Source: Brachyhypopomus gauderio
Taxonomy: Eukaryota > Chordata > Actinopteri > Gymnotiformes > Hypopomidae
Assembly (NCBI RefSeq): GCF_052324685.1
Contig: NC_135220.1
Location: forward strand, 6,207,843 to 6,271,842
Direction: 5' to 3'
Length of the DNA stretch: 64,000 nucleotides
The stretch's first letter is position 1. Every line of letters starts with the position of its first letter. The translations under genes were made by a program, and so were the position numbers. Shown in pieces: positions 1 through 10,741 of the stretch. The notes under the pieces were generated by a model. It worked only from the letters and a program-made list of their open reading frames with translations. It was not told the origin of the DNA and did not search any database.

Positions 1-196
1 TTGCTCCTATTCATTAGCACATTTCGTTTATCCACTTAATGCTACTCTTGATATACATTTGAGCCATGCCAAAATATCGATTATCATAATCTATTATTGT
101 TATTTAAAATGCAGTATGATCTGCAGGTCTTAATTTCATATGCTGGTCTGAAGATTGAACGTGTCCTCTACAGTTCTGCCTGTGTTTCATGTCCAG

Positions 197-3100
197 GTTC
201 AGTGGAGCCTCCCCAGCTCCACTCTCCAGGGTGGAAGAGAGAGAGAGTGGGGAGACTTCACCGGAGCGGCAGACATCTTCAACCCTTGCTTCCAGACATA
301 TTCGAAGCAGCTAACCCCAGTGATGCTGGCAGAGGTGACTTATTGATGTTGGCTTTACTTTATATGTCATTGAAATACCTGTACAAAATGTAGAATTTAT
401 AATGTTGCGTAATTTGTTTTGTGTTAAAATATTGCTAAATACGATATTTGGGAACAAGGAGATCAGTTAGTCAGAAACTTCACTCAGGTGTCAAGTGAAC
501 GGAGCTAAACTCATGATCATGGATGCCCTTTCCCATGCAGGTTTGCCCAAATCCAGCCGCTTGCTGTCTGGGAACCCCCCCGGGTCTTTCCTACTGCCCT
601 CCTACCCTCTGGCCACTCTTCCGGGAGTGCAGCTCACTCCCACTCTGCATCGTAGACGACACAAGCGAGACACGAGCCCTCGGCGCAGAGACCCGAGCCC
701 GTGGAGGGACAGTACTGGTGAGCGCATGGCTACGTTGCTAAGAACGTGCTAGGCACACACAGTGAGGCATGGCCGGTTATTTGGGTGCCCGGTTAAGTTA
801 AGTTCGTCTTGCACTAAGCTTGTCTTGCACTTGTTCCCACGTCAGTGGTAAAGTGATGAGCAGACCTAATTTTGTGGTGTCATACATACTACATGAATTT
901 TATTTTAACCAAAAAATGTGCATATACTTGGATCATTTATAGTCACCACTTGTCAAATGTACAAAATACTCATACTGATGCTCTTCATCTGACATGGTTT
1001 CACTCAGTAATGGAACAGTGTCTAGCAGAGGCGACATGTGCTAGCCATTAGCAGAGCTAGGCGGTACTGTAGTTTGGCGCTTCAGTATCTACCAGTATCA
1101 GAATTAAAATAATTTTGAATTGTGCCGAAATAATTAAATTGAATCAAATTGTATTTAAATGTAAGACTTCATAATGCAATAAACTAAAAGAATCACAACT
1201 AAGCTAAGTGGCACTTTCAGATAAAGAAACATATGCAACGTAGTACTAAGGCACTGAGAAATGTTATGGTGAGGTAATTTCTGCTAATGGCCTTATTCGC
1301 CCATGCAGGTGAAGTTGGCTCCAGCAGGTGTCCCCCACTGCCTGTGCTCGCTTCACGCACGACAGTCACCTCGTCAGGACTGATGAGGCCTTCTCCGCCC
1401 ACATTCACAAGGTTGCCTCCACTCCCCAAACCTTCTGGCCGAGAGCCTCTCCGTGCCTTCAGGCCTGCCAAAGGTGAGCTCACTCTTTTGCTCTCCTGGA
1501 AATTGCATCCAAAATCATTTGCTGCACCAACAACAACAAAAAAAGTAAAAAAAGTATTAAAAGAGTAAAAACTGCTTTGAAAGCCCTATACTACAAACAA
1601 AAAGCCCCTGCTGATCCTCTTGTACATTGCTATGCCTGCACCCATGGACATGTTTTTCTGCACCATGAAGAAACCACTATGAAACCAGAAGTTATATTTG
1701 GGATTTTTGATGGAGTACGTGTTAATATGTATTGTGCTTTTCAGGATCTCAAGTGCAAAGCACCAGGGCAGTCCCTGCTGACGACATGTGTGAAGGAGTA
1801 GTTGGCAGAGGTTGGAATTGCTTTGCTGTTAACACTGCATTACACAACAATGTTTTATATCTAGTTCTCCATGTTGAATAATGTTTTGCAGTCAGTTTTC
1901 AAGCTGATTTGAACCAAAGTTGAGCTGGTAGCCCTAAAAGTCCTAGTCAGTTTGTTTGGGTTCTGGTATTCCTCTCTAGATGAACTCAAACCAGGAACAC
2001 CCAGGGAGGATCCCCATGAGCATCAGATTTTACAGCCCTTCTACAAACCAGACCTCGCTCTCGCTCAGAGCTTCAGACTGCTTAGCTCTGATGACTGGTA
2101 AGTCACACCTGCAAAATTCTGAAGCATTTGGCTAGGGCAGGTTAAACAGCAAGTCATTTATGGTGTTCTGCATATATGGTATGTATGCATGTATTTAGTG
2201 AAGTTTTTTCCTCTTTGTCCCTTTTCTTGTAGCATTTTTTACTTTCAGTAGCCGATGGTTACAGTGTGTGTCTATGTCCAATATCTTCATACAGGGAGAA
2301 GAAAATTGAAGGATTGATGTCAATCCATAGATTGGCTCGGTATCACGCTGATGTGCTTGGCAGCAGGCTTCATGATGTCTGCATTGTTCTTATTCAAGAG
2401 GTAAGCCACTATATTTGCTGACTGTGTATCTGTAAATTCAGATGGCATATCTAACTGTAATTAGTGATTAAGGTATTTAGGCCTACATAACACATTGCAG
2501 TGGTGGATTATACTTATTAAGATGGCGGTGGCAGTGTTGGATGTGGCTGAAACGAGCTGGAACGTCGTCTTTCCTGCAGGTGCTGCACCTGTGCTCTGCA
2601 GTGTCCCGCATGGCGGTGGTGTCCTTGAGGGAGTTGTACTCCAGCCTGCAGAAAGGGATGGACCAGGAAGTGGAGGCTACAGCTAAGGTCCTCCTCCACA
2701 AAGCAGCGGAGGCCAATGGCTTCATCAGGCAGGACGTGGACACAGCTCTGGACAGCATGGTGCAGAACTGCACCCCCATTCGGAGCATGAACGCCCTTCT
2801 TGCTGGAGGACTCTGGTCAGTTAGCATGCAGTGAGCTTTAAACTGTGGCTTTCAGATAGCAACAACAGTCACAAGAAGCTAACACAACACTGATTATGGC
2901 TGCTGTTTTTACTTCTCCATTGTTCTTTCAAAATATTGCCACGACCTATATCAATATTTTTAGTTATTTATCCTCTTAAATATTTTTTTTATTGAGTTCC
3001 ATCTCCGCTCTGCTGATCCAAACTGCCCTTCACACCACTTAAAGAATAGGCTAGTTAGCTAGCTCACAGAGGACATACAAACATTTTCTGTTTAAAAAAT

Positions 3101-6100
3101 ACATATATACACTAACTGTTGCAAACTAAGCCATTGAATAGAATATGATCATTTGATTGTGCACGTAGATCATACATAAGGGCATTAAGTTTCTTTATAG
3201 AAGCAAAAAGTTGTACTGTATACATTGATTGGATGGATTAATAGTTATTACCTTCTTTTTTTGAATGCCCTAATTTTTTTCCTTCTGTTTTCCTCAAAAG
3301 TCATCTGAATGCTGCAGTAAGAAAGTGTACTGCTCGGCACTTGGCTACTTTGGTAGAGAAGATTGGTGCAGAGCGAATTATTCCTGCAGTCTCCAAGTTG
3401 GCACAGGACTCTTCCCAAGAAACCAGGTTAGTATTGTGATCAGAACGAGAATTCTACAAAGCTTATTCAATTTCCCAGATAGTAATAGATGCTGTGAGTC
3501 ATGGATCCCTCACTCTCGGTTCTCTCCTGTTTTGGGGTCTGTTCCTTGTCTCAGGCGCTTGGGCCGGCGTATGCTGCTGTTCCTGTCCTCCCACCACGAC
3601 TTTGATAAGATGGTGGAAAAGTACATCCCTGCCAAAGACCTGGCAACCATCAGGGACACTGTCCTCACTCTGAAATCCAAGGTGGCGATTCATGTTTGGA
3701 TACATGATGAGGATTTTTTATCCCTTTCAGCAACTATGCCCCATGTTTACTCACTAAACAAAGCTTATTCACAAAACTTCTAGGTGAAACAGACTGCAAT
3801 AAAAAAACATCTAAACTGTCATGGTAGACGTATATTGTAAACAAATAATAAAGTACAGGGCAGTGCGTGACATCACACATTGTATTTACAGTAGGACATG
3901 CACAGTGGTTGAGCATGGTTCAAAATGAACCGGTTTGAAACCTTTGGGATAGAATCAAAGTATGAAGCAACATGTGGACTTCAATATCATCACTCCATGT
4001 TTTGTGGTGATTCGTACGTGTGTATTCCCAGAAGAGGACAAAGGTGTCTAGGATTCCAAGATATAAGATGCGTCAGCCTCGTCTGGAGCAGCAAGAAGCT
4101 CCAGCCGCACAGACGGATCGGCAGAACACGCAGCGAATGAAGCGCAGCCTTAGGCACACGGTGAAGGACGTGAGCCCAGACGACGCGGCACCTCTGAAAG
4201 GTAACGGCTGACCTCGGCAAACGCTCCCCTCCTGTTTCCTGAGAACTTTACCTTACCGCTTACCTATGAACCTCCTTCTCATCAGACCTGCAGCTGAACA
4301 GTAATGTTCCAGCCCAGACTAAGACCGATGTCCTCATGGATGATTTGCCCACGAGCCCCAGCAATGCACGCACCCCCAGAAGTCCCGTCAAAAGTTTGAT
4401 TCCCCCGCTTCATCCCAGCCCCACCACGGCTGTCCCTACTAAACACTTACTGCCACGACGCAGACGAGCTCCCAGCCTGATCAGAGCACGCCCGTCCCTT
4501 TCAAACAGTTCTGGTGAGTGTTGTCTGCTCTTCAGCTTCTACATGTGTGATCACTGCGCTTGCACGTAAATTGCTTTGCTGTTAACACTGCATTACACAA
4601 CAATGTTTTAAATCTAGTTCTCCATGTTGAATAATGTTTTGCAGTTACAAGGATGTAACTTTTTTTGTTTCATGTAGTGAGCTTCACTTCACGTTACACT
4701 GCGGGACGTCTTCTGGGCACAGGAGGATTCGGCTCAGTGTATGCAGGAGTCCGCAAGGCTGATGGAAAACAGGTGAGCATCAGCACACAATACAAGAATG
4801 ATTGTGGGACCTAATTTCTATTTTAGATTGTGATTAGAACTTTGAGCTATGAGTTTTCCCTAGAGATCCATTGTTATTCACATGGCAATCAAGTGGTCAA
4901 GTCTAATGTACCTTGACCTTTTTCCACTTTTTGAACACAAAGATCCTGATTATACAATGTGATAAGCTTGGTAATCTGTGGATGAGTATTTATCAGACTC
5001 CAGATTTATGAGTTACCCGAGAAGCTGTGGCTACCATCTGAAAGCCCTTAGATATGTTAAATATACTGTCTGTTTTGTGTAAATAACTTCACTTCCTGTG
5101 TTTTTTATGTGACCAGATCGCCATTAAATTTGTGCCAAAGTGTCACGCAGAAAGGTTCATCACTGTTGTAAGTCCAATACCTTTACTTATGTAATATTGC
5201 AACAATGTTTGGAACTTTTTAGATGGGTAAAACTGTAAAGGGACTATAAACGCAAAGCTGTTAATTTTCCATTCAGTGACTCACAACACGAATGGAAAAC
5301 AGTTCACATTTTAGATTCAGGTTTCATCTAATGATTGGTACCAATCCAGATCCCTTTCATGTTAACCTGCTAACCATAATTCCACTATAAAACTTCAAAC
5401 CCATACTAACCAAGTCTTCCTTAATTTTAGCCCGGCAATACTCGCCGTCTCCCCTTAGAGGTGGCTTTAATGGAGATGGTGTGCAAGCCACCTCGTTGTG
5501 AGCATATTGTGGAGCTCCTAGAATGGTTTGAGTGCCACAAGTGCTTCATCTTGATTCTGGAGCGACCCGTCCCCTGCATAGACCTGTTTGACTTCTTGAA
5601 CTTGCACCAACGCCAACTGCCTGAGCCACTGGCACGACGGATCATGCGTCAGGTGGTTCAGGCTGTCCTTCACTGCCATGACCGTGGAGTTCTGCATAGA
5701 GACATCAAGGGAAAGAACCTTCTGGTGAACCTGGACACCCTTGACGTCAAGTTGATCGACTTTGGCTGTGGCGATCTGCTTAAGACCGGACCCTACAGGC
5801 ACTTTAGAGGTTATTCACCATAGGAATGAAATGTGCACCTCAAGTTAAAAAATGGGATCAAATTAGAGACTATTATAAACTTTTTATTTTGTTACTGATG
5901 ATTCTCTCTCGTTGTCTCAGGCACCATGGTATACAGCCCACCTGAATGGCAGGTTGACAGGACGTATGAGGGCCGTCAAGCCACCATCTGGAGTCTGGGT
6001 GTGCTCCTCTACAGTATTATCTGTGGACATCTGCCCTTTGAGAAGGTGGAGGACATTGTTGAGGCTCACCTGTGCTTCAGTGGAAACCCATCCAGAGGTG

Positions 6101-6527
6101 AAAAGGCAGAAGCATCTTCAAGATAACTAGAAAGTCTAAATTGCAAAATGATCATTTATGTAATTATTTAATCTGGTAATGTAATACACAACCACAGATT
6201 GATAAAATGGACTAATGAAGAATGGAGAATTGGCAATACAACATTTTGTAACCATCTTAAAATGATAAAAAGTTTTGTTCAGTCTTTTTTGTTAGTGATG
6301 GAGGTTTCTGTACAGTTCTGTCATTTATAAACTTTGAATAAGCCATTAGAACAGTCAGATCAGAAGTTTCAGATGGTAATTGATTTTCTTTCTCAACTAA
6401 TCCCGTTGCTACACACACAGACTGCCGCCATCTGATAACATGGTGTCTTCAAAAGGACCCTGAAAAACGTCCTGTGCTCGAGGATGTTCTTACACATGAG
6501 TGGTTTTTAGAAGGACTTCAGAACTAA
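197..6527 (+). CDS. TOG-PIM kinase chimeric gene, copy A (5' exons outside window)
   Basis: Sixteen exons can be placed with GT-AG borders and matching phases: 197-334, 541-717, 1309-1473, 1745-1810, 1980-2097, 2295-2400, 2580-2815, 3301-3426, 3555-3681, 4032-4200, 4286-4513, 4678-4772, 5117-5167, 5431-5809, 5921-6097 and 6421-6527. They total 2465 nt, which is two carried bases plus 820 codons and a TAA stop. The first four encode a Pro/Arg/Ser-rich segment. The next five encode a TOG domain of the TOGARAM (Crescerin, FAM179) type. Two linker exons follow, then a complete PIM-type kinase. The start exon must lie upstream, as in copy B. From the families, TOG domains bind tubulin and PIM kinases are constitutively active Ser/Thr kinases; a kinase acting at microtubules or cilia is inference. 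The 1745-1810 exon has a weak donor (GTTGGA). Confidence 0.8.
1816..1892 (+). repeat. 77-bp intron segment repeated before the kinase exon
   Basis: The 77 bp from 'aattgctttgctgttaac' to 'aatgttttgcagt' recur at 4569-4645 with one mismatch. One copy is in the intron before the first TOG exon and the other in the intron before the first kinase exon. Copy B has the same pair at 15100-15176 and 17853-17929, so the duplication predates the tandem duplication. Confidence 0.9.
1980..3681 (+). CDS. TOG-domain exons of copy A
   Basis: Five exons (1980-2097, 2295-2400, 2580-2815, 3301-3426, 3555-3681) encode about 238 residues of helical-repeat sequence typical of the third TOG domain of TOGARAM proteins. 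Landmarks include 'LLSSDDWEKKIEGLMSIHRL', 'SAVSRMAVVSLRELY', 'VLLHKAAEANGFIRQDVD', 'HLNAAVRKCTARHLATLVE' and 'LAQDSSQETRRLGRRML'. The W-E-K-K motif in the first repeat is the usual tubulin-facing segment of this family. The last exon ends in phase 0 after '...TLKSK', where vertebrate TOGARAM continues with a linker. The assignment to TOGARAM1 rather than TOGARAM2 is from memory and tentative. Confidence 0.85.
3691..3999 (+). repeat. Direct repeat left of the kinase block, copy A
   Basis: This intron segment, from 'catgtttggatacatgatga' to 'atcatcactccatg', recurs at 6557-6893 with small differences and one extra stretch of about 30 bp in the second copy. The two copies bracket exons 4032-6527. 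The right copy lies immediately before the exon that should naturally follow the TOG exons (6912), so the repeat looks like the ancestral intron, duplicated when the kinase block arrived. Confidence 0.85.
4569..4645 (+). repeat. Second copy of the 77-bp intron segment
   Basis: It matches 1816-1892 with one mismatch (taaat for tatat). It lies about 30 bp upstream of the acceptor of the first kinase exon, so part of this intron was copied from the intron in front of the TOG exons. Confidence 0.9.
4678..6527 (+). CDS. PIM-like Ser/Thr kinase domain exons of copy A
   Basis: Five exons encode a complete kinase domain. It has the glycine loop 'GTGGFGSVYAG', 'IAIK' lysine, helix-C glutamate in 'PLEVALME', the PIM-specific hinge 'ERPVPCIDLFDF', 'HRDIKGKN' catalytic loop, 'DFGCGDLLK' and the PIM-type 'SPPEW' in place of APE. 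It ends 'EWFLEGLQN' plus stop, as compact PIM kinases do. All catalytic residues are present. The first kinase exon opens in phase 1 (G|TG), exactly matching the end of the preceding linker exon, so the domain reads as a fusion. No start codon with leader was seen that would favour an independent gene. A separate nested pim gene with an unseen first exon remains possible. Confidence 0.88.
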
Positions 6528-6556
6528 CTCAGGTTAGACAAGGAGTATAAATGGAA

Positions 6557-6893
6557 CATGTTTGCATACACGATGAGGATTTTTTATCCCATTCAGCCAC
6601 TATGCCCCATGTTTACTCACTAAACAAAGCTTATTCACAAAACCTTTAGGTGAAACAGACTGCAAAAAAAAAAAACCATCTAAACTGTGATGGTAGACAT
6701 ATATTGTAAAAAAATATTAAAGTACAGGGCAGTGCGTGGCACCATACATTGTATTTACAGTAGGGCATGTACAGTGTAGTCCCAGACCCAGTAGTTAAAG
6801 GACAGAGCATGGTTCAAAATGAACCGGCTTGAAACCTTTGGGATATAACCAAAGTATGAAGCAACATGTGGACTTCAATATCATCACTCCATG
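6557..6893 (+). repeat. Direct repeat right of the kinase block, copy A
   Basis: Partner of 3691-3999. It begins just after the kinase stop codon and its short 3' flank, and ends a few bases before the TOGARAM-type exon at 6912. It carries an extra segment near 6777-6805 that the left copy lacks. Confidence 0.85.
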
Positions 6894-6911
6894 ATGTTGA
6901 TGTGGCTTTAG

Positions 6912-8783
6912 GATCTGGGTGAGATGCCTCAGGATACACAGCTCGAGGCAGGCGCTCCATCCCAGCTGTGGAGTCATGCGTACCTCCTCCTCAGTTTGCC
7001 AGCAGGTGAATATTTAAAATCAAACAACAACAAAAATCAAAACAACAACAAAAAAGTGCATCCTGATTGGAACTGCTTTGATGTTTGCAATTTTGATGGT
7101 TTTGATGTTGGTTTAATTTGATTGCATTGCCTTGTTCATTTTCTGTTTCGACACTATAACCCAATCCTTGTGTTTTCTCTCTTGTGTGTGTTCAGCAAAG
7201 ACAGCAGCAGAGCACACATTCTTAGCATTGCAGACAAGACGGAGTACGTCAAGCAGCTCAAGGCCCTGCTGGGTTCAAAAGACTTCAGGGAGCGCATCAA
7301 GTGCATTGATCAGCTGGTGGTCGACTGCGAAGACAACCCATATATGGTCGTGGGCAACATGTTCCCGGTAACTCATTTGAACTGAATAGATTTTTAATGT
7401 TTTCAGCAGCTTTCAGAAGTGATCTGTATAGGGGGTCATACGTTGGAGAACATTAAATGCTGGCACATTTTAAATGCTGGCACATCACACTGCTCAGATA
7501 CAACCTGGCCCAAGTGGTCTAGATCTTAGTCCCAGCTATAGTGGACAATCACCTCAACTCCAAGAATAACGCCATCTACATGGCAACAATAGGTGCCATT
7601 CAAGCTCTCATCAATAACCTTGGTGGGTTCTTTTCTCTCTTCACAAAACATCTTGAAGAACACATGCCACTGGGCTTTAGAAAAACAACAACAACAATGA
7701 TTGTGTTCTGTTTTACCTTTGGGGAAAAGGTTCACACAAATCGGTAAAAGAATGTTCCTGCTCTTTGGCTAGATGTTTGTGGTGCAGATCAAATGGAAAT
7801 TTCCTTTCATATTAAGGCACAGTCCAATGTAAAGAGAAAAAAAAAGACTGACAGGAGATCTTGCGTTATCTGACAGCAGATTGTTAAATAATGGAGTTTA
7901 CAGTGGATGTGCTTAGGCTCTTTTGTTCTGCCTAATATGCACTCAAATAATTATGCATATGTGTTCCAAATGACCATTTGCAAACAGAGCTTTGTTCTCC
8001 TATCAGATACTGTTCATATATATTTAGTTAAAGTGTAACATTTTATGTGAATAATTAGTTGTTTTGATAAAGCAGGACACGTTTCTAAAAAGAATTACCA
8101 TACTGTAAATATTGCTGAACTTGACCAACACTGTCCTTGATCTATCTTTTTTCAGATAACACTACTTCTTCAACTGTTTTGCACAAAGGCTCGATTTCTC
8201 AGTGGAAAAGCTAAAGTGGATCTTGTTGATAAAGTTGCAGGTAAGTATACAATATACAGTGTCTAATCTTTTGTGGTTGTGTATACAGAAATATTCTACA
8301 AATTCAAATACATTTATCAAAAAACAATTATTTCAGAAAGTCATTCCACTGATATGCTAAGAGATGCCAGAGATAAAAAAAAAGATAAAAGATTTACCAG
8401 AAATACTATAATTCCTATATTTATTAATAATATTTATAATATTGATAATAATCATTCCAGAGAGTTACCATAGTTACCAAATACTGTCACTTTAATTGAA
8501 TTAAATCTTTCTAGGTTAAGAAAATGCTTCTGCAATAACCCAGTACTTTCCAGGGTTGATTTATTTATCTTGTTCTTTTTATAGAGCTGGTTAGGGAACT
8601 CTACCCCTGCAAGCCACAACTGGTTGAGCAGAAGGTGCTTCCTCTGCTCTGGTACCTCCTGGGGACCTCCAGCAACAGTGGTACAGTCCACGGGAGGGGT
8701 GGAAGCGTAAGGGGGGCCACTGTCCACCTATGCCAAGCCGCAAGAGCCTAAACGAGTTTGTGAAGAACCTCTCGATCAACTGA
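6912..8783 (+). pseudogene. Decayed downstream TOGARAM exons (next TOG domain), copy A
   Basis: Exon-like blocks at 6912-7005, 7196-7367, 7523-7622, 8156-8240 and 8585-8783 encode recognisable TOGARAM C-terminal sequence, such as 'DLGEMPQDTQ', 'KTEYVKQLKALLGSKDFRER', 'ILVPAIVDNHLNSKNNAIY', 'LLLQLFCTKARFLSGKAK' and 'SLNEFVKNLSIN'. They cannot be joined into one frame. The phase between the first two blocks is wrong unless an odd acceptor is used. About 30 residues before 'ILVPA' are missing, and an in-frame TAG stands where the upstream exon should read on. The 8156 block is frameshifted relative to its donor. The last exon has an internal deletion that ends the frame at 8748-8750, before the native C-terminus. 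The defects are shared with copy B, so decay preceded the duplication. Confidence 0.75.
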
Positions 8784-8810
8784 GAGCTGCCAGCCAGACC
8801 TCCAGACCAA

Positions 8811-8816
8811 AATAAA
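8811..8816 (+). terminator. AATAAA polyadenylation signal after the old TOGARAM end, copy A
   Basis: A canonical AATAAA lies 28 bases after the ancestral TGA at 8781-8783. Copy B has it at 23028-23033. It was presumably the original 3' end of the TOGARAM transcript. Transcripts ending at the kinase stop (6527) would need another signal; 'atattaaag' near 6715 is the nearest weak candidate I saw. Confidence 0.5.
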
Positions 8817-8904
8817 CCCCAACATGGTTTCTACTTGAAGATGGAGATGTTTGTGCATTTCTTATTGTGCCTGCACTTTAAATGAAAGAGAGAGGAAGAA
8901 AGTC

Positions 8905-10299
8905 AAATTAGCAGAAAGCTAAATCATTCAACTCAGAAGTCCTTTTAAATAAGGAGCACAGATTTTAGCGAATCACATCAGGTTTAACATGCCTAGGAGC
9001 TCTGCTCTTTTTGCACTTTGAAATACTAACACTTATCATGATAACTGTTGTCATGGTGACTATAGATATATATTGTTCTATGATTGTTATTTTCTGTTGA
9101 CATATCTATCATATATATGACCTCAGTGACCCCTTGTCTCATGCCGCTGTTTGCGTTCCGGCATTGTTTGATTTACAAATTAAGCACTGTATAGCTAATA
9201 AGTGTAATGGCAGATTTTGCAGACCGGCCTCAGGGAGGACTTCAGCACAACACTAAGTGCTTGTGGGTTATATTGAACATTTGTTCTTGCTTTTTGTGTT
9301 TGTTTTTGGGACTTTTGTGAGGGAAATTAAATGACAGTAATATTAGCTAAAGCATTTAAATCAACTCCAAACACTCAAATAATAAGAGAGATTTCCCACA
9401 TCCTGTGTGTGTGCCCGCTAATGACACTATATGCAAGAGGACGTGCTGATGCTCCTACCTGAGGCTCACCATCTACACCAAAGAGACTGTGACTACTTGG
9501 CCGGGGAACAAGGACCTTAAACATTATCTGTAGAACCATCCTGCGCACCACGGACTTGTGCTAACGGGCCGCCCAATGGAGGATGGGTTCCCTTTTGAGT
9601 CTTGGTCCTCCCAAGGTTTCTTCCTAATCCCCACCACCATAGGGAGTTTTTCCTTGCCACTGTCGCCTTGGCTTGCTCATTAGGGACCCATACGATTGTA
9701 AAGCTGCTTTGTGACATGTACTGTGAAAGCTATATAAATAAATTTGACTTTGACTATACAACAAAAATAACTTCTATGTTTAATTTACAGTAGAACTATA
9801 ATCCACATACTTCTTTGAATGGTGTATTTTTAGGCACACTGAAACAGCATATATAATTTACTATAGCTATAAATTATTATACATCTAAGCATTCCTGCTT
9901 TTAACCTAGTAATGGTGATTATGTGTATAATTTTATGCAATGTATGATTTTTTAAAAATAGTTTGTCACTTGTACTACATCCCTATCCCACTAGTGGGCA
10001 GTATTTGACAGTGAGTTGTGTTGAGACCAGAGTGAGACCGTATGTACTCTCGGAGGGCCTAAAAATATTCTTAAAACATAAATATATATAAAATAATTTA
10101 TCCAAATTTATTTTATCTACTTACAGTTTGGCAATCGACATCTAAACAATGACAAAAATATAAGGAAATACATTATTCAACCGTGTCTATTCAATCTGTG
10201 TTGGAAGGTGAGGGGTTAAGTGGAAGCCTGTGAGCCTGTGTCTCCCCCTATCAGGACTGTGATGCCCGCTGTTCGTTTACAGACAGCAAAATTGACCAA
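8905..10299. other. Intergenic spacer between gene copies A and B
   Basis: AT-rich sequence with no convincing gene. It contains one interspersed retroposon-type repeat (9451-9757). Short open frames here lack splice context or similarity I recognise. Confidence 0.6.
9451..9757 (+). repeat. Interspersed retroposon-type repeat (fish SINE/LINE tail)
   Basis: The segment runs from 'gctcctacctgaggctcacc' through 'ccaatggaggatgggttccc' and 'gtttttccttgccactgtcg' to 'ctatataaataaatttgac'. A second, internally deleted copy is at 42860-43085. This tail is familiar from many fish genomes as the 3' part of a retroposon family, which I cannot name with certainty. Confidence 0.65.
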
Positions 10300-10439
10300 T
10301 CATGTCTTCCCTCTTAGTGGGCGGGCTTAACTGTATGATAATTTCCGCCCGCTGTTGAAACGCAGCTGTCGTTAGCGTACCACCGCTAGCTAGTTTCAAT
10401 TCATTCCTTTGATGTATATATATAATATATACGGTCTCT
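10300..10439 (+). promoter_or_regulatory. Candidate promoter and non-coding first exon of gene B
   Basis: This stretch is relatively CpG-rich for the region ('agtgggcgggctt', 'tccgcccgctg', 'cgttagcgtaccaccgctag') and is followed by a plausible donor, CTG|GTATGA, at 10440. A pyrimidine-rich tract and acceptor at 10734 then lead into the exon with the start codon. The transcription start is inferred, not shown. Confidence 0.4.
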
Positions 10440-10741
10440 GGTATGAACCCTTTGGGTACAAGCCAGGCGGCATCAGGTTATTGTAGCAGTCTGGCTGATT
10501 TGGTGTTTTGGTTAGAAAAACTGGAAATTGTGATATCACGTGCTACTCAACTTTGGAATGTTTGGTTTAGAATGTTTGGTTGGGAAGGTGGAATGTTTGG
10601 ATTCAGTTTTGATGCTGAAAAGCTCAGAACAAGTCGAAAGACATTTTGCTCTGTGAATTACAATACATACAAATCTAACAAATCTTTCTATTTCTTCTAT
10701 ATCTTTCTGTCTTTCTATTCTTTCTATTTTTCAGGTGGAGA

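Larger units (their letters stand above)
1..8904 (+). repeat. Copy A of a large tandem duplication (left part outside window)
   Basis: Bases 1 to about 8904 match 13091 to 23123 nearly base for base. The offset is 13090 at the left end and 13284 after a copy-B-specific insertion near 14289-14473. The match ends at the shared run 'gaagaaagtcaaa', after which copy A goes on as ordinary sequence and copy B runs into a repeat element. Differences are scattered single bases, homopolymer changes, the 14289-14473 indel and a 913-bp element at 20712-21624. The window opens inside this copy, so its true left edge is not visible and the array may continue upstream. Confidence 0.95.

Noticed and set aside
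4678..6527. Independent nested pim gene inside a TOGARAM intron
   Set aside because: Not excluded, but no start exon or promoter was seen, and the first kinase exon matches the phase of the preceding linker exon, which itself follows the TOG exons in phase. A fusion is the simpler reading.
6912..8783. Functional C-terminal TOG domain as alternative isoform
   Set aside because: Phase conflict, missing sequence, a stop and a frameshift would all have to be bypassed, in both tandem copies.
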